DNA from: an uncultured Bacteroidales bacterium
Lineage (GTDB): Bacteria > Bacteroidota > Bacteroidia > Bacteroidales > Muribaculaceae
Assembly: GCA_947175575.1 (NCBI GenBank)
Contig: CAMWNG010000014.1
Location: forward strand, 1-35,652
Direction of reading: 5' to 3'
DNA length: 35,652 nt
Below, in pieces: positions 18,035-24,924 of this stretch. Both the position numbers and the translations under genes were made by a program. Every line of letters starts with the position of its first letter. Within the stretch, counting starts at the first letter, position 1. Below the pieces are notes generated by a model. It was given only the letters and a program-made list of their open reading frames with translations. It had not been told where the DNA came from and made no database searches.

Positions 18035-20054
18035 TGATTTTATCACGGAGTTCCGATGCCTGCGAACGGTATCGTGCCGCCTGCTCCGGATCGCCCAGAG
18101 CGTCATAGAGATCAGCCAGCGCTATATAAATATCGGCGCTTTTCGGGGCTATCTTGAGCGCTTTTTTGAGATATTTCTTCGACGCCTCGAGATCACCGGA
18201 ATTGAGATACAGGCAGCCGAGTTCGTACGGAGCCTCATACCGTTCATAACGCTTTACTGCCTCCGAGAGGGTATTGACGGCCGCGTCCACGTCTCCCTCG
18301 AGTATGTCCACACGCGCAGTTCCCAAACGGGCGCCGTAGCTGTCCGGATTGAGATCAAGGGCCTTCTGATAGTTTGCCCGGGCCGGCACAGTATCCCATC
18401 CTTCGTCAAGACATGAGTCTCCGAGGGCCACATATTCCTCGGCAAGCTTGGCGAGCTTGGCACGCATACGCCCGAGTTCGGCGCGCCGACGCTGATCTTC
18501 GCGACGCGAGGCATCGAGTTCATACAGCTTCATGGCGAGCATCCGTCTGGCATCACTACGGTTCAGCACCGGTTTGAGAGCAGACGCTTCCGCGAATATC
18601 TCCACAGCCTGAGAAAAATCGCCGGAAGCGAACGCTCGCGCCGCTTCAGCATAAAGCGAATCAGCTCTTGCTAACGCGAGCGCGTCCGAGATCTTTTCAG
18701 GATTATTGAAACCCGCGGCAAAGTTCACCACTTCGGGCCTTACATAGATGTCGCTGTACCTCATCGGACTTGCCAGTGTGATGCCGCCCAGCGAGCGGCA
18801 GCGGCTCAGAGCCACATAGGTCTGACCGCCGGCGAAAGCGCCTGCGCCCACATCTATGTTCACCCGGCTGAAAGTCAGACCCTGACTCTTATGAATCGTG
18901 ATAGCCCAGGCCAGCTTCAGGGGATATTGAAAAAAGGCCCCGAGAGGAGTTTCTGTCACTTCTCCCGTCTCTTCGTTGAAATCATATTTCACATTACCCC
19001 ATCCCTCGCGTTCAATCTCGTAAATGTTACCGTCCTCAATCTCCACTTCGATGAAGTCTTCGCGCAGGGAACTCACGCGCCCCAGGGTTCCGTTGACCCA
19101 GCGACGTTCGGGGTCATTCTTTATGAACACCACCTGCGCCCCTTCTTTCAATGTGAGGGCGCGGTCAGTGGGAAACGAGCTTTCAGGAAAGTCGCCCTCT
19201 ACTGTCGCCGTGAACGTATATTCCTTGGTGTCAAGCCGGGCCAGATGTTCCTCGTTGATGGCCGACACCGTGTCCCGCCGTGCCGCTATGGTCATCACAA
19301 GTTCGGTTGAACCTACTTCTGCAGCGGATTTGTCAGCCACGACGCGCGAGTTTATCAACTCGAAATCCTTGCGTGTGGGTACCCCGGCCCGGACACGGTC
19401 AAGCAAGCCGATAAATTCCTGATCGGTCTGTCTGTACACCTTGCGCAGTTCGATCGGCACAATCTCGAGTTCGCGGAACACACGCGCCGAGAAGAAATAG
19501 AAGTCGTTACCGTATGCCGACCGCAGGATCTCGCGGCTCTGCCCCTGTGTGACAGGCTCGAGCTGAAAGACATCGCCCACCATCAGCAGCTGTTTCCCGC
19601 CGAACGGTTCGTATCGTCTGTTGCAGTAGAAACGCAGAATCTTGTCGATGAAGTCGATGACATCCGCGCGCACCATGGATATTTCGTCAATGATGATCAG
19701 ATCAAGTTCACGCAGCATTTTGATCATGCGCTTCGGATAGCGCATGCGCTTGCCAAGTCGGTTCCAGGCAAACTCGGGATCATCGGGCAGAAGGGGCTTC
19801 AACGGGATATGGAAAAAGGAATGGAGGGTCTGACCGCCGGCATTCACTGCGGCTATGCCTGTGGGCGCGAGCACCACATGGCGTTTACGGCTAGTCGAGG
19901 TTATATACTTGAGAAAGGTGGATTTGCCCGTGCCGGCCTTCCCGGTCATGAACACTGACGAACGGGTATAATTCAACAAGGTCTCGACATTCCGGAACTC
20001 GGGATTGTCAAGATCTATATCGGGTACGGACAGATTATCGGGCGCTTTCTTCAT
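18024..20054 (-). CDS. PIF1-like SF1 helicase fused to C-terminal TPR repeats
   Basis: A 676-residue protein. Residues about 20-450 form a PIF1/RecD-like superfamily 1 helicase: Walker A GKAGTGKST (38-46), APTGIAA, Walker B IIIDEISM (about 114-121), a GDVFQLEPV motif, and the C-terminal SF1 motifs AITIHKSQGLTF and YVALSRCRS. Residues about 470-665 contain tetratricopeptide repeats (for example YQKALDLNPDSYGARLGTARVD and YLKKALKIAPKSADIYIALADLY). The helicase part should unwind DNA 5'-3' using ATP; the TPR part is a protein-binding scaffold. The first ATG at 20054 is only seven bases from the promoter -7 box, so its mRNA leader is very short or absent. It is transcribed alone. Confidence 0.9.
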   Translation of the reverse strand: MKKAPDNLSVPDIDLDNPEFRNVETLLNYTRSSVFMTGKAGTGKSTFLKYITSTSRKRHVVLAPTGIAAVNAGGQTLHSFFHIPLKPLLPDDPEFAWNRLGKRMRYPKRMIKMLRELDLIIIDEISMVRADVIDFIDKILRFYCNRRYEPFGGKQLLMVGDVFQLEPVTQGQSREILRSAYGNDFYFFSARVFRELEIVPIELRKVYRQTDQEFIGLLDRVRAGVPTRKDFELINSRVVADKSAAEVGSTELVMTIAARRDTVSAINEEHLARLDTKEYTFTATVEGDFPESSFPTDRALTLKEGAQVVFIKNDPERRWVNGTLGRVSSLREDFIEVEIEDGNIYEIEREGWGNVKYDFNEETGEVTETPLGAFFQYPLKLAWAITIHKSQGLTFSRVNIDVGAGAFAGGQTYVALSRCRSLGGITLASPMRYSDIYVRPEVVNFAAGFNNPEKISDALALARADSLYAEAARAFASGDFSQAVEIFAEASALKPVLNRSDARRMLAMKLYELDASRREDQRRRAELGRMRAKLAKLAEEYVALGDSCLDEGWDTVPARANYQKALDLNPDSYGARLGTARVDILEGDVDAAVNTLSEAVKRYERYEAPYELGCLYLNSGDLEASKKYLKKALKIAPKSADIYIALADLYDALGDPEQAARYRSQASELRDKINPD

Positions 20055-20061
20055 GACGATA

Positions 20062-20096
20062 CAAAGTTACCACAAATAAAATGAACCACAAAAAAA
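20062..20096 (-). promoter_or_regulatory. Promoter of the helicase-TPR gene
   Basis: Minus-strand TTTG, 19 bases, TAACTTTG (plus-strand CAAAGTTA at 20062-20069), which ends seven bases before the ATG. The TTTTTTTG that supplies the upstream box is also the T run of the terminator at 20097-20126. Confidence 0.7.
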
Positions 20097-20126
20097 GTCA
20101 GCTCCGATTTTTGTACCGGAGCTGAC
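20097..20126 (-). terminator. Terminator of the amidase/spanin-like cassette
   Basis: Ten-base perfect arms (20097-20106 and 20117-20126) with a 10-base loop, followed on the minus strand by seven T. It lies 16 bases after the spanin-like gene stop and abuts the helicase promoter. Confidence 0.85.
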
Positions 20127-20141
20127 ATATCAACGACATCA

Positions 20142-20564
20142 TTAACGCCGACGGAACACAATTGAGGCCGTTATCAGCAGCAGGATTACCGCTGAAATCC
20201 ATAGCCAACGCCACTGAGCTGCCGGACCGCATATCTCTGACGTAGAATTCTTTGATGTCCGGCTTGCAGCATCGACAGAGTCAATTGATGCCGCCTCGAC
20301 TGAATGTTCTTCCACACTCTGTATTCTCATCTTTCGAGCTGTCAACATTCCGCTTGATGGTTTATACACGGAATCTTCCGGCATAGTCCACACGACTGTC
20401 ACTGAATCCAGCTCTACTTCTCTTCTCGCCGACAACAGTTCTGAGAGGTTCATTCTCCGTACGTTCACGCTGTCAGTCACCGTTTCCGACTGAACAGCCA
20501 TCTTCCCCGAACGGCAGCCGCCGGCCATCAGGGCAATGGTCAGAATGAGCATTATCCTTTTCAT
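20142..20564 (-). CDS. Small lipoprotein with C-terminal transmembrane helix, unimolecular-spanin-like
   Basis: A 140-residue envelope protein. The N-terminal signal ends in a plausible lipobox (LMAGGC, Cys17), giving lipid attachment. About 100 polar residues follow, and then a strong membrane helix at about 118-136 (WLWISAVILLLITASIVF) ending in RRR. A protein anchored by lipid at one end and by a helix at the other is the topology of unimolecular spanins such as phage T1 gp11, which is of similar size, where the protein links outer and inner membranes and fuses them at lysis. I recognise no sequence family, so this is a topology argument. The gene overlaps the amidase stop by four bases (ATGA), as phage lysis genes often do. 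A lysis-cassette member is the best reading; an ordinary host lipoprotein is possible. Confidence 0.6.
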   Translation of the reverse strand: MKRIMLILTIALMAGGCRSGKMAVQSETVTDSVNVRRMNLSELLSARREVELDSVTVVWTMPEDSVYKPSSGMLTARKMRIQSVEEHSVEAASIDSVDAASRTSKNSTSEICGPAAQWRWLWISAVILLLITASIVFRRR

Positions 20565-20968
20565 AAAGCGGCGTATTCAGAGGTGGCGTCGAAACATGGA
20601 CATGCCTTCGCCGCCACATCGCGGTGTCCGATTATGCGTGCGCCGGAAAACCTTCCGCGCAGCTTCGCGAGCAACGCTTTCAGCGCCTTGCGCTGGGCCG
20701 GAGTGCGGGTATCAGCCGGCTTTCCGGCGGCGTCAAGGCCGCCGACATAGGCCACTCCCACCGAATTGGCATTATAGCCGCGCGCATGGGCTCCGACTTT
20801 CTCGAGCGGACGCCCGGTCTCTATTGTGCCGTCGATGCGCACAACATAGTGATACCCGACATCGCTGAAACCTCTCGCAAGATGCCAGGCGCGGATGTCG
20901 GCCACCGAACAGTCACGGCCGACAGGTGTGGCGGTGCAGTGCACCACAATCAGATTTATCTCTCTCAT
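20561..20968 (-). CDS. T7-lysozyme-type N-acetylmuramoyl-L-alanine amidase (endolysin-like)
   Basis: A 135-residue Amidase_2/PGRP-fold zinc amidase that would cut between muramic acid and L-alanine. The start at 20968 (MREINLIVVHCTA) matches the family N-terminus; a longer frame upstream adds unrelated residues. All T7 lysozyme active-site positions are kept at identical spacing: zinc ligands His10, His115 and Cys123, plus Tyr39 and Lys121 (T7 His17, His122, Cys130, Tyr46, Lys128). There is no signal peptide, so the enzyme needs a holin or lysis to reach the wall. It is translationally coupled to the spanin-like gene. Such stand-alone amidases are common in Bacteroidales genomes and are usually read as phage-derived. 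Confidence 0.9.
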   Translation of the reverse strand: MREINLIVVHCTATPVGRDCSVADIRAWHLARGFSDVGYHYVVRIDGTIETGRPLEKVGAHARGYNANSVGVAYVGGLDAAGKPADTRTPAQRKALKALLAKLRGRFSGARIIGHRDVAAKACPCFDATSEYAAL

Positions 20969-21000
20969 AAAACTAAAATTTGAAAAAATCAGATAAAAAT

Positions 21001-21031
21001 TTTGTCGTATAAAAAAATGTTCGTACCTTTG
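21001..21031 (+). promoter_or_regulatory. Promoter of tRNA-Met
   Basis: TTTG (21001-21004), 19 bases, TACCTTTG (21024-21031), a full consensus match 11 bases before the tRNA 5' end. Confidence 0.85.
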
Positions 21032-21042
21032 CACTCGCAAAC

Positions 21043-21116
21043 GGCGGGATAGCTCAGTTGGTTAGAGCGTCGGATTCATAACCCGGAGGTCCCGAGTTCA
21101 ATTCTCGGTCCCGCTA
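21043..21116 (+). tRNA. tRNA-Met (anticodon CAT)
   Basis: A 74-base cloverleaf without encoded CCA: acceptor GGCGGGA (21043-21049) with TCCCGCT (21109-21115, first pair G-T), D-arm GCTC/GAGC, anticodon loop TTCATAA, T-arm CCGAG/CTCGG with TTCAATT, discriminator A. The first acceptor pair is not the C-A mismatch of initiator tRNA, so elongator Met is favoured; Ile with a lysidine-modified CAT cannot be strictly excluded. The bottom of the anticodon stem has an A-C apposition next to the loop. Strong promoter and terminator flank it. Confidence 0.93.
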
Positions 21117-21118
21117 CA

Positions 21119-21148
21119 AGCCTCGATCATTTGGTCGGGGCTTTTTTT
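21119..21148 (+). terminator. Terminator of tRNA-Met
   Basis: Eight-base arms (21119-21126 and 21135-21142, one wobble), eight-base loop and a seven-T run, two bases after the tRNA. Confidence 0.9.
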
Positions 21149-21185
21149 CATACCGCAAATTTACTGCTCCGCGCACCGGTCCTGT

Positions 21186-21206
21186 CGACAATCGGACCGA
21201 TTGTGC
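21186..21206. promoter_or_regulatory. Palindromic operator-like element, copy 1
   Basis: The core ACAATCGGNCCGATTGT (21188-21204) is a perfect 17-base palindrome around one central base. The 21 bases at 21186-21206 are an exact reverse complement of those at 21247-21267. The shape suits a dimeric DNA-binding protein. Confidence 0.7.
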
Positions 21207-21246
21207 GGATTTTTTATACGAATCACCATACCCCACAAAAAAAAAT

Positions 21247-21267
21247 GCACAATCGGTCCGATTGTCG
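21247..21267. promoter_or_regulatory. Palindromic operator-like element, copy 2
   Basis: Core palindrome at 21249-21265, centre 61 bases from the first copy. It covers the TTG at 21262-21264 near the expected upstream promoter region, with a TATCTTTG -7 box at 21290-21297 (25 bases away, longer than usual), so binding here could block the promoter of the gene at 21356. Confidence 0.7.
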
Positions 21268-21289
21268 CCCGCTCCCTCATTCAGCGTAT

Positions 21290-21297
21290 TATCTTTG
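21290..21297 (+). promoter_or_regulatory. Promoter -7 box of the gene at 21356
   Basis: TATCTTTG fits TAnnTTTG, 58 bases before the ATG. The upstream region is covered by the second palindrome. Confidence 0.6.
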
Positions 21298-21355
21298 CAC
21301 CGGAATTCCAAAACAAACTAAACACACCAAGACAAATCCATTAGAAAAAAGTATT

Positions 21356-21865
21356 ATGACAAACTCGACACTCACCCTTCAGCCCCTCTGGATCAATCAC
21401 ATCGAACGCTTCCCCGAACGCATGCGCCCGCGGCTCTACGGCGCGCTCATCGCCTTCCTGCTCCACGGCACACCTATCCCCGAAAAACTCCTCCCATACC
21501 TCGGCATAATTCTCGATCTCATCGACGCTGAAAAAGGCGACTCCACCGATAACTCGGAGACAGCCGAAGCCCTTCCCGCCACAGCCACAGCTATCCCCGA
21601 ACCGCCAGCTCAGGAGCTGGAATATCTGCGCTCGTTCACCAAGGCATGCTCACGCCGTTTCTGCCTGCAATACAATATCGACCGCGAGACTTTCGACCGC
21701 GCGGCGCGGGCCATCGTTGACTACTGGCAGATCGCCTCCCTGCACGACGGCCCGATACATCATGCCTCCGAGGACGAATTCTGGGTAGACATCGCCAACG
21801 CCATGCAGTACGAATTCGCTGTCACCCGCCGGTTCTCGAACCGAACCGCCGGACATCGGTACTAA
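21356..21865 (+). CDS. Small unknown protein, weakly resembling DUF7833/phage replication-type C-termini
   Basis: A 169-residue cytoplasmic protein starting at MTNSTLTLQ; a longer frame back to 21131 would run through the terminator and operators and is not credible. The N-terminal part (LYGALIAFLLHGTPIPEKLLPYLGIILDLID) resembles the helical start of DUF6291-like Bacteroides proteins, a Pro/Ala/Thr linker follows at about 62-82, and the C-terminal part (ETFDRAARAIVDYWQ, then DIANAMQYEFAVTRRF) resembles the DYW/DI..R pattern at the end of Bacteroidetes phage and mobile-element replication proteins. These are impressions, not firm matches. It has its own promoter with paired palindromic operators and stands alone. 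Function unknown; a small regulator or mobile-element remnant are both possible. Confidence 0.65.
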   Translation: MTNSTLTLQPLWINHIERFPERMRPRLYGALIAFLLHGTPIPEKLLPYLGIILDLIDAEKGDSTDNSETAEALPATATAIPEPPAQELEYLRSFTKACSRRFCLQYNIDRETFDRAARAIVDYWQIASLHDGPIHHASEDEFWVDIANAMQYEFAVTRRFSNRTAGHRY

Positions 21866-21924
21866 ATTAGTGTACTAAATTAGCCCTCACTTTCCGCCAT
21901 TTCGCCATTTTCACTGACAAAAAG

Positions 21925-21955
21925 TTGGCTATCCGGATATTTTTTGCTATCTTTG
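21925..21955 (+). promoter_or_regulatory. Promoter of the M6 metalloprotease
   Basis: TTG (21925-21927), 20 bases, TATCTTTG (21948-21955), about 74 bases before the ATG. The gap 21866-22029 also has a doubled TACTAAATTAG just after the preceding stop. Confidence 0.75.
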
Positions 21956-22029
21956 CACGCTAATACGCCAAATATCCGCGACAGGCGGCAAGGGCGCATA
22001 CTTAAACCGATTTTTATATTATCATTATA

Positions 22030-24804
22030 ATGAAAAAGCTACTCTTCTCAGGATTGATGCTGCTGGCTTCAGCCGCTCAATGCCTCTACGCTGTGCAGGC
22101 GAAGCGCGATGTCGTGCGCACTCTCACACAGCCTGACGGCACCACCGTGCAGGTGATGCTTCGTGGCGACGAATCAGCCCATTGCTATGTCACCACCGAC
22201 AATATCCCCGTGCTCCGTGCCGAGGACGGACGTTGGTGCTTCGCAATGCTTGACAGCAAGGGACAGCCTGTGGCATCGTCGATAGCCGCAGCCGACCCCG
22301 CCGCACGCAACGGCGCCCAGAACGCTATGGTCAAACTCCTCGACACGAAAGCAGTGGGTGAGGCCATCTTCAGCCGGTCGCTGCAGTCGCCCCGTTCCCG
22401 CGCCCCCAAAGCCGCTGTCAACACGGCTGATACCTACAAGGGCGTCGGACTGTTCAATGAAGTTTGTTTCCCCTCCGACGGCGAACGCCACGCGCTCGTG
22501 ATTCTGGTGCAATACTCCGACGTAAAATTCACCACTAACAACGCCGGCGACTATTTCAACCGCTTCCTCAACGAGGAGGGATTCAGCGACAACGGTGCCA
22601 CCGGTTCAGTCCGCGACTTCTATGTCACCGGTTCCGCCGGCCATTTCCGCCCGCATTTCGACCTCTATGGACCCGTGACCCTCAAAAACCGCCGCAGCTA
22701 CTATGGCGGAAATGATTCATGGGGTGCCGACCTCCGTCCTTGTCACATGGTGCGCGACGCTTGTCAGCTGCTCGATGATGAAATCAACTTCGCCGACTAC
22801 GATCTGGATAACGACGGATATGTGGACAATGTTTATGTCATCTACGCAGGACAGGGCGAAGCCGACTACGGCAGTGCTGAATGTATCTGGCCCCACCGCT
22901 GGAGTCTCAGCGCCGACAATGTGTCTTGCACTCTCGACGGCAAACGCATCGAGAATTACGGCTGCTGCAACGAATGGGGCGACGACCGTGTGACAGGCAT
23001 CGGCACTTTCTGCCATGAATTCGCTCACGTGATGGGCCTTCCCGACCTTTATGCCACCACGTACAACACAGCGACAAGCCTCACACCCGGGTCGTGGAGC
23101 GTGATGGACTACGGTCCTTACCTCAACGACGGCCGCACTCCTCCCACATTCTCCGCTTTCGAACGAAATGCATTGGGATGGATAGATCTTACAGAGCTTA
23201 ATCAGGCCGCTACCGTATCGCTCGAAAACATCCACGATTCCAATCAGGCTTGCATAATACCCACAGACAAAAACAACGAGTTCTTCCTGCTTGAAAACCG
23301 TCAGAACACCGGCTGGGACAAATATCTCCCCGGCCACGGCATGCTCATCTGGCACATCGACTATGACAAGCAGACATGGAACAGCAATACTGTCAATAAC
23401 ACCGCCAACCATCAGCGTGTCGACATCGAGGAAGCCAACGGACTATCGGACAATACCAACGACAATTACATGGCCGGATATGCTTTCCCTGGCACCTCGC
23501 GTGTGACATCTTTCACTTCCGAGACCAAGCCCGCCCTGAAAACATGGAGCGGCTCGGCCATCGACGTGCCCATCACCTCCATTTCGGAAGTTGCAGGCGT
23601 AATCACATTCGACGTTTGCGGTGGTGTGGCCGAACTTGACGCACCCGAAGTATCTGTTTCCGATATCACTTCGACATCCTTCACCCTCAACTGGGACTAT
23701 ATCCGTGGTGCCGAGAAATACATCGTGACCGTTACCGGTCCGGATAACAAGCCCGTACAGGCCGAGACAGACCAGAACACCTATACTGTGAAATATCTGT
23801 CATGCGAGACCGCGTACACCGCCACTGTCCGTGCGATTAAAGGCGACTTCGGTTCGGACGAATCCGCAGCTGTTCAGGTTACAACAGCCGAATACTCTTT
23901 CCAGTGGTCTTTCCCCGGTGTTCAGCCTGCCACCAACGTATCTCCGAGCGGTTTCACCGTGAACTGGGACGCCATGGAAGAAGCCGTGGACTATCGCCTC
24001 ACAGTCCTTGCCAGCCGTCCGGTCAGCGAGGAATCCCAGACCTGCGAGTTTGGGACATCCAACAAGCTCATTTCTACAGAAGGCTGGACCACTACGGCCA
24101 CCGACCTCTATGAATCCAAGGATTATGTAGGCGAGGCAGTACCCTCTCTCAAACTGGCCAAACACGGATTGTATCTCTGCTCGCCGGTATTCGAAAAGAA
24201 TCTCGTCGATGTGAAATTCTGGTATCGCGGCGCAGGTGCTCACGCGTCCAACTATCTCGAGGTTGAGGTTCGTGCCGACGAAGACTCCGAATGGGTGCTC
24301 ATGAAGAAGGTGCAACCGCTCGTGATCTCGAAAGGCGGCGAGACTGTCACAGTGTCAGATATCCCCGCGGGAATGCATCAGGTACGCATCGTGTACTACA
24401 AACCTAACAACGGTAATGTGGCCATCGACGACGTTTACGTGACACTTGGCGGAAACGCACTCGCCTACCATGCCGACTATAACGCGAAGTCGGTGGGCAA
24501 CGTACTCTCTCACACAGTGGAGGTTGCCGCTTCACGCGCAGCCGCCGATGATGACGACGCTCCCTCGATGTTCTACAGCCTCTATGCAATGAACGCCAAA
24601 GGCGAAAAATCCTACTCGTCTCCCCTCACCGAAGTGAAACTGTCTGGAGGCAACGTGACCGAAGTTATCGTGGTGCCCGTTGACAGCGATACCGAGATGC
24701 CCGAACTTTACGACCTCGGCGGACGCCGCATCGCCGACCGCCCCGCAGCAGGTATATATCTGCTCCGTCAGGGTTCTAAAGTCACCAAAGTGCTCGTGAA
24801 ATAA
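22030..24804 (+). CDS. Secreted M6 family metalloprotease with fibronectin-like domains and C-terminal sorting tail
   Basis: A 924-residue exported protease. Signal peptide about 1-23; a propeptide-like region precedes the M6 (immune-inhibitor-A type) catalytic domain at about 145-530. The zinc motif HEFAHVMGLPD places His329, Glu330, His333 and Asp339. Acidic repeats just before it (DYDLDNDGYVDN) look like calcium-binding loops. C-terminal domains are fibronectin type III-like (about 540-620 and starting again near 635), a jelly-roll segment (about 680-810), and a tail GIYLLRQGSKVTKVLVK that resembles Por/T9SS type A sorting signals. It probably acts outside the cell on host or dietary proteins. 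It is monocistronic, with a consensus promoter and a strong hairpin terminator. Confidence 0.93.
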   Translation: MKKLLFSGLMLLASAAQCLYAVQAKRDVVRTLTQPDGTTVQVMLRGDESAHCYVTTDNIPVLRAEDGRWCFAMLDSKGQPVASSIAAADPAARNGAQNAMVKLLDTKAVGEAIFSRSLQSPRSRAPKAAVNTADTYKGVGLFNEVCFPSDGERHALVILVQYSDVKFTTNNAGDYFNRFLNEEGFSDNGATGSVRDFYVTGSAGHFRPHFDLYGPVTLKNRRSYYGGNDSWGADLRPCHMVRDACQLLDDEINFADYDLDNDGYVDNVYVIYAGQGEADYGSAECIWPHRWSLSADNVSCTLDGKRIENYGCCNEWGDDRVTGIGTFCHEFAHVMGLPDLYATTYNTATSLTPGSWSVMDYGPYLNDGRTPPTFSAFERNALGWIDLTELNQAATVSLENIHDSNQACIIPTDKNNEFFLLENRQNTGWDKYLPGHGMLIWHIDYDKQTWNSNTVNNTANHQRVDIEEANGLSDNTNDNYMAGYAFPGTSRVTSFTSETKPALKTWSGSAIDVPITSISEVAGVITFDVCGGVAELDAPEVSVSDITSTSFTLNWDYIRGAEKYIVTVTGPDNKPVQAETDQNTYTVKYLSCETAYTATVRAIKGDFGSDESAAVQVTTAEYSFQWSFPGVQPATNVSPSGFTVNWDAMEEAVDYRLTVLASRPVSEESQTCEFGTSNKLISTEGWTTTATDLYESKDYVGEAVPSLKLAKHGLYLCSPVFEKNLVDVKFWYRGAGAHASNYLEVEVRADEDSEWVLMKKVQPLVISKGGETVTVSDIPAGMHQVRIVYYKPNNGNVAIDDVYVTLGGNALAYHADYNAKSVGNVLSHTVEVAASRAAADDDDAPSMFYSLYAMNAKGEKSYSSPLTEVKLSGGNVTEVIVVPVDSDTEMPELYDLGGRRIADRPAAGIYLLRQGSKVTKVLVK

Positions 24805-24826
24805 TCCTCTGACAAAACATTACGAG

Positions 24827-24863
24827 AAAGACAGACGCGCGGAATCCGCACGTCTGTCTTTTT
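24827..24863 (+). terminator. Terminator of the M6 protease gene
   Basis: Eleven-base outer arms (24827-24837 and 24851-24861) continue, after one mismatch, into an inner GCGG/CCGC stem with an AAT loop; a five-T run follows. Confidence 0.88.
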
Positions 24864-24865
24864 AT

Positions 24866-24896
24866 TTTGTCATTATGCAGTTTTTTGTTACCTTTG
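24866..24896 (+). promoter_or_regulatory. Promoter of the aminopeptidase operon
   Basis: TTTG (24866-24869), 19 bases, TACCTTTG (24889-24896), 28 bases before the ATG at 24925. Confidence 0.8.
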
Positions 24897-24924
24897 CTCA
24901 ATCTTAAAAATTTCCGCAAAAAAA

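Noticed and set aside
21131-21355. Upstream extension of the gene at 21356
   Set aside because: It would begin inside the tRNA terminator and run through both palindromic operators and the promoter.
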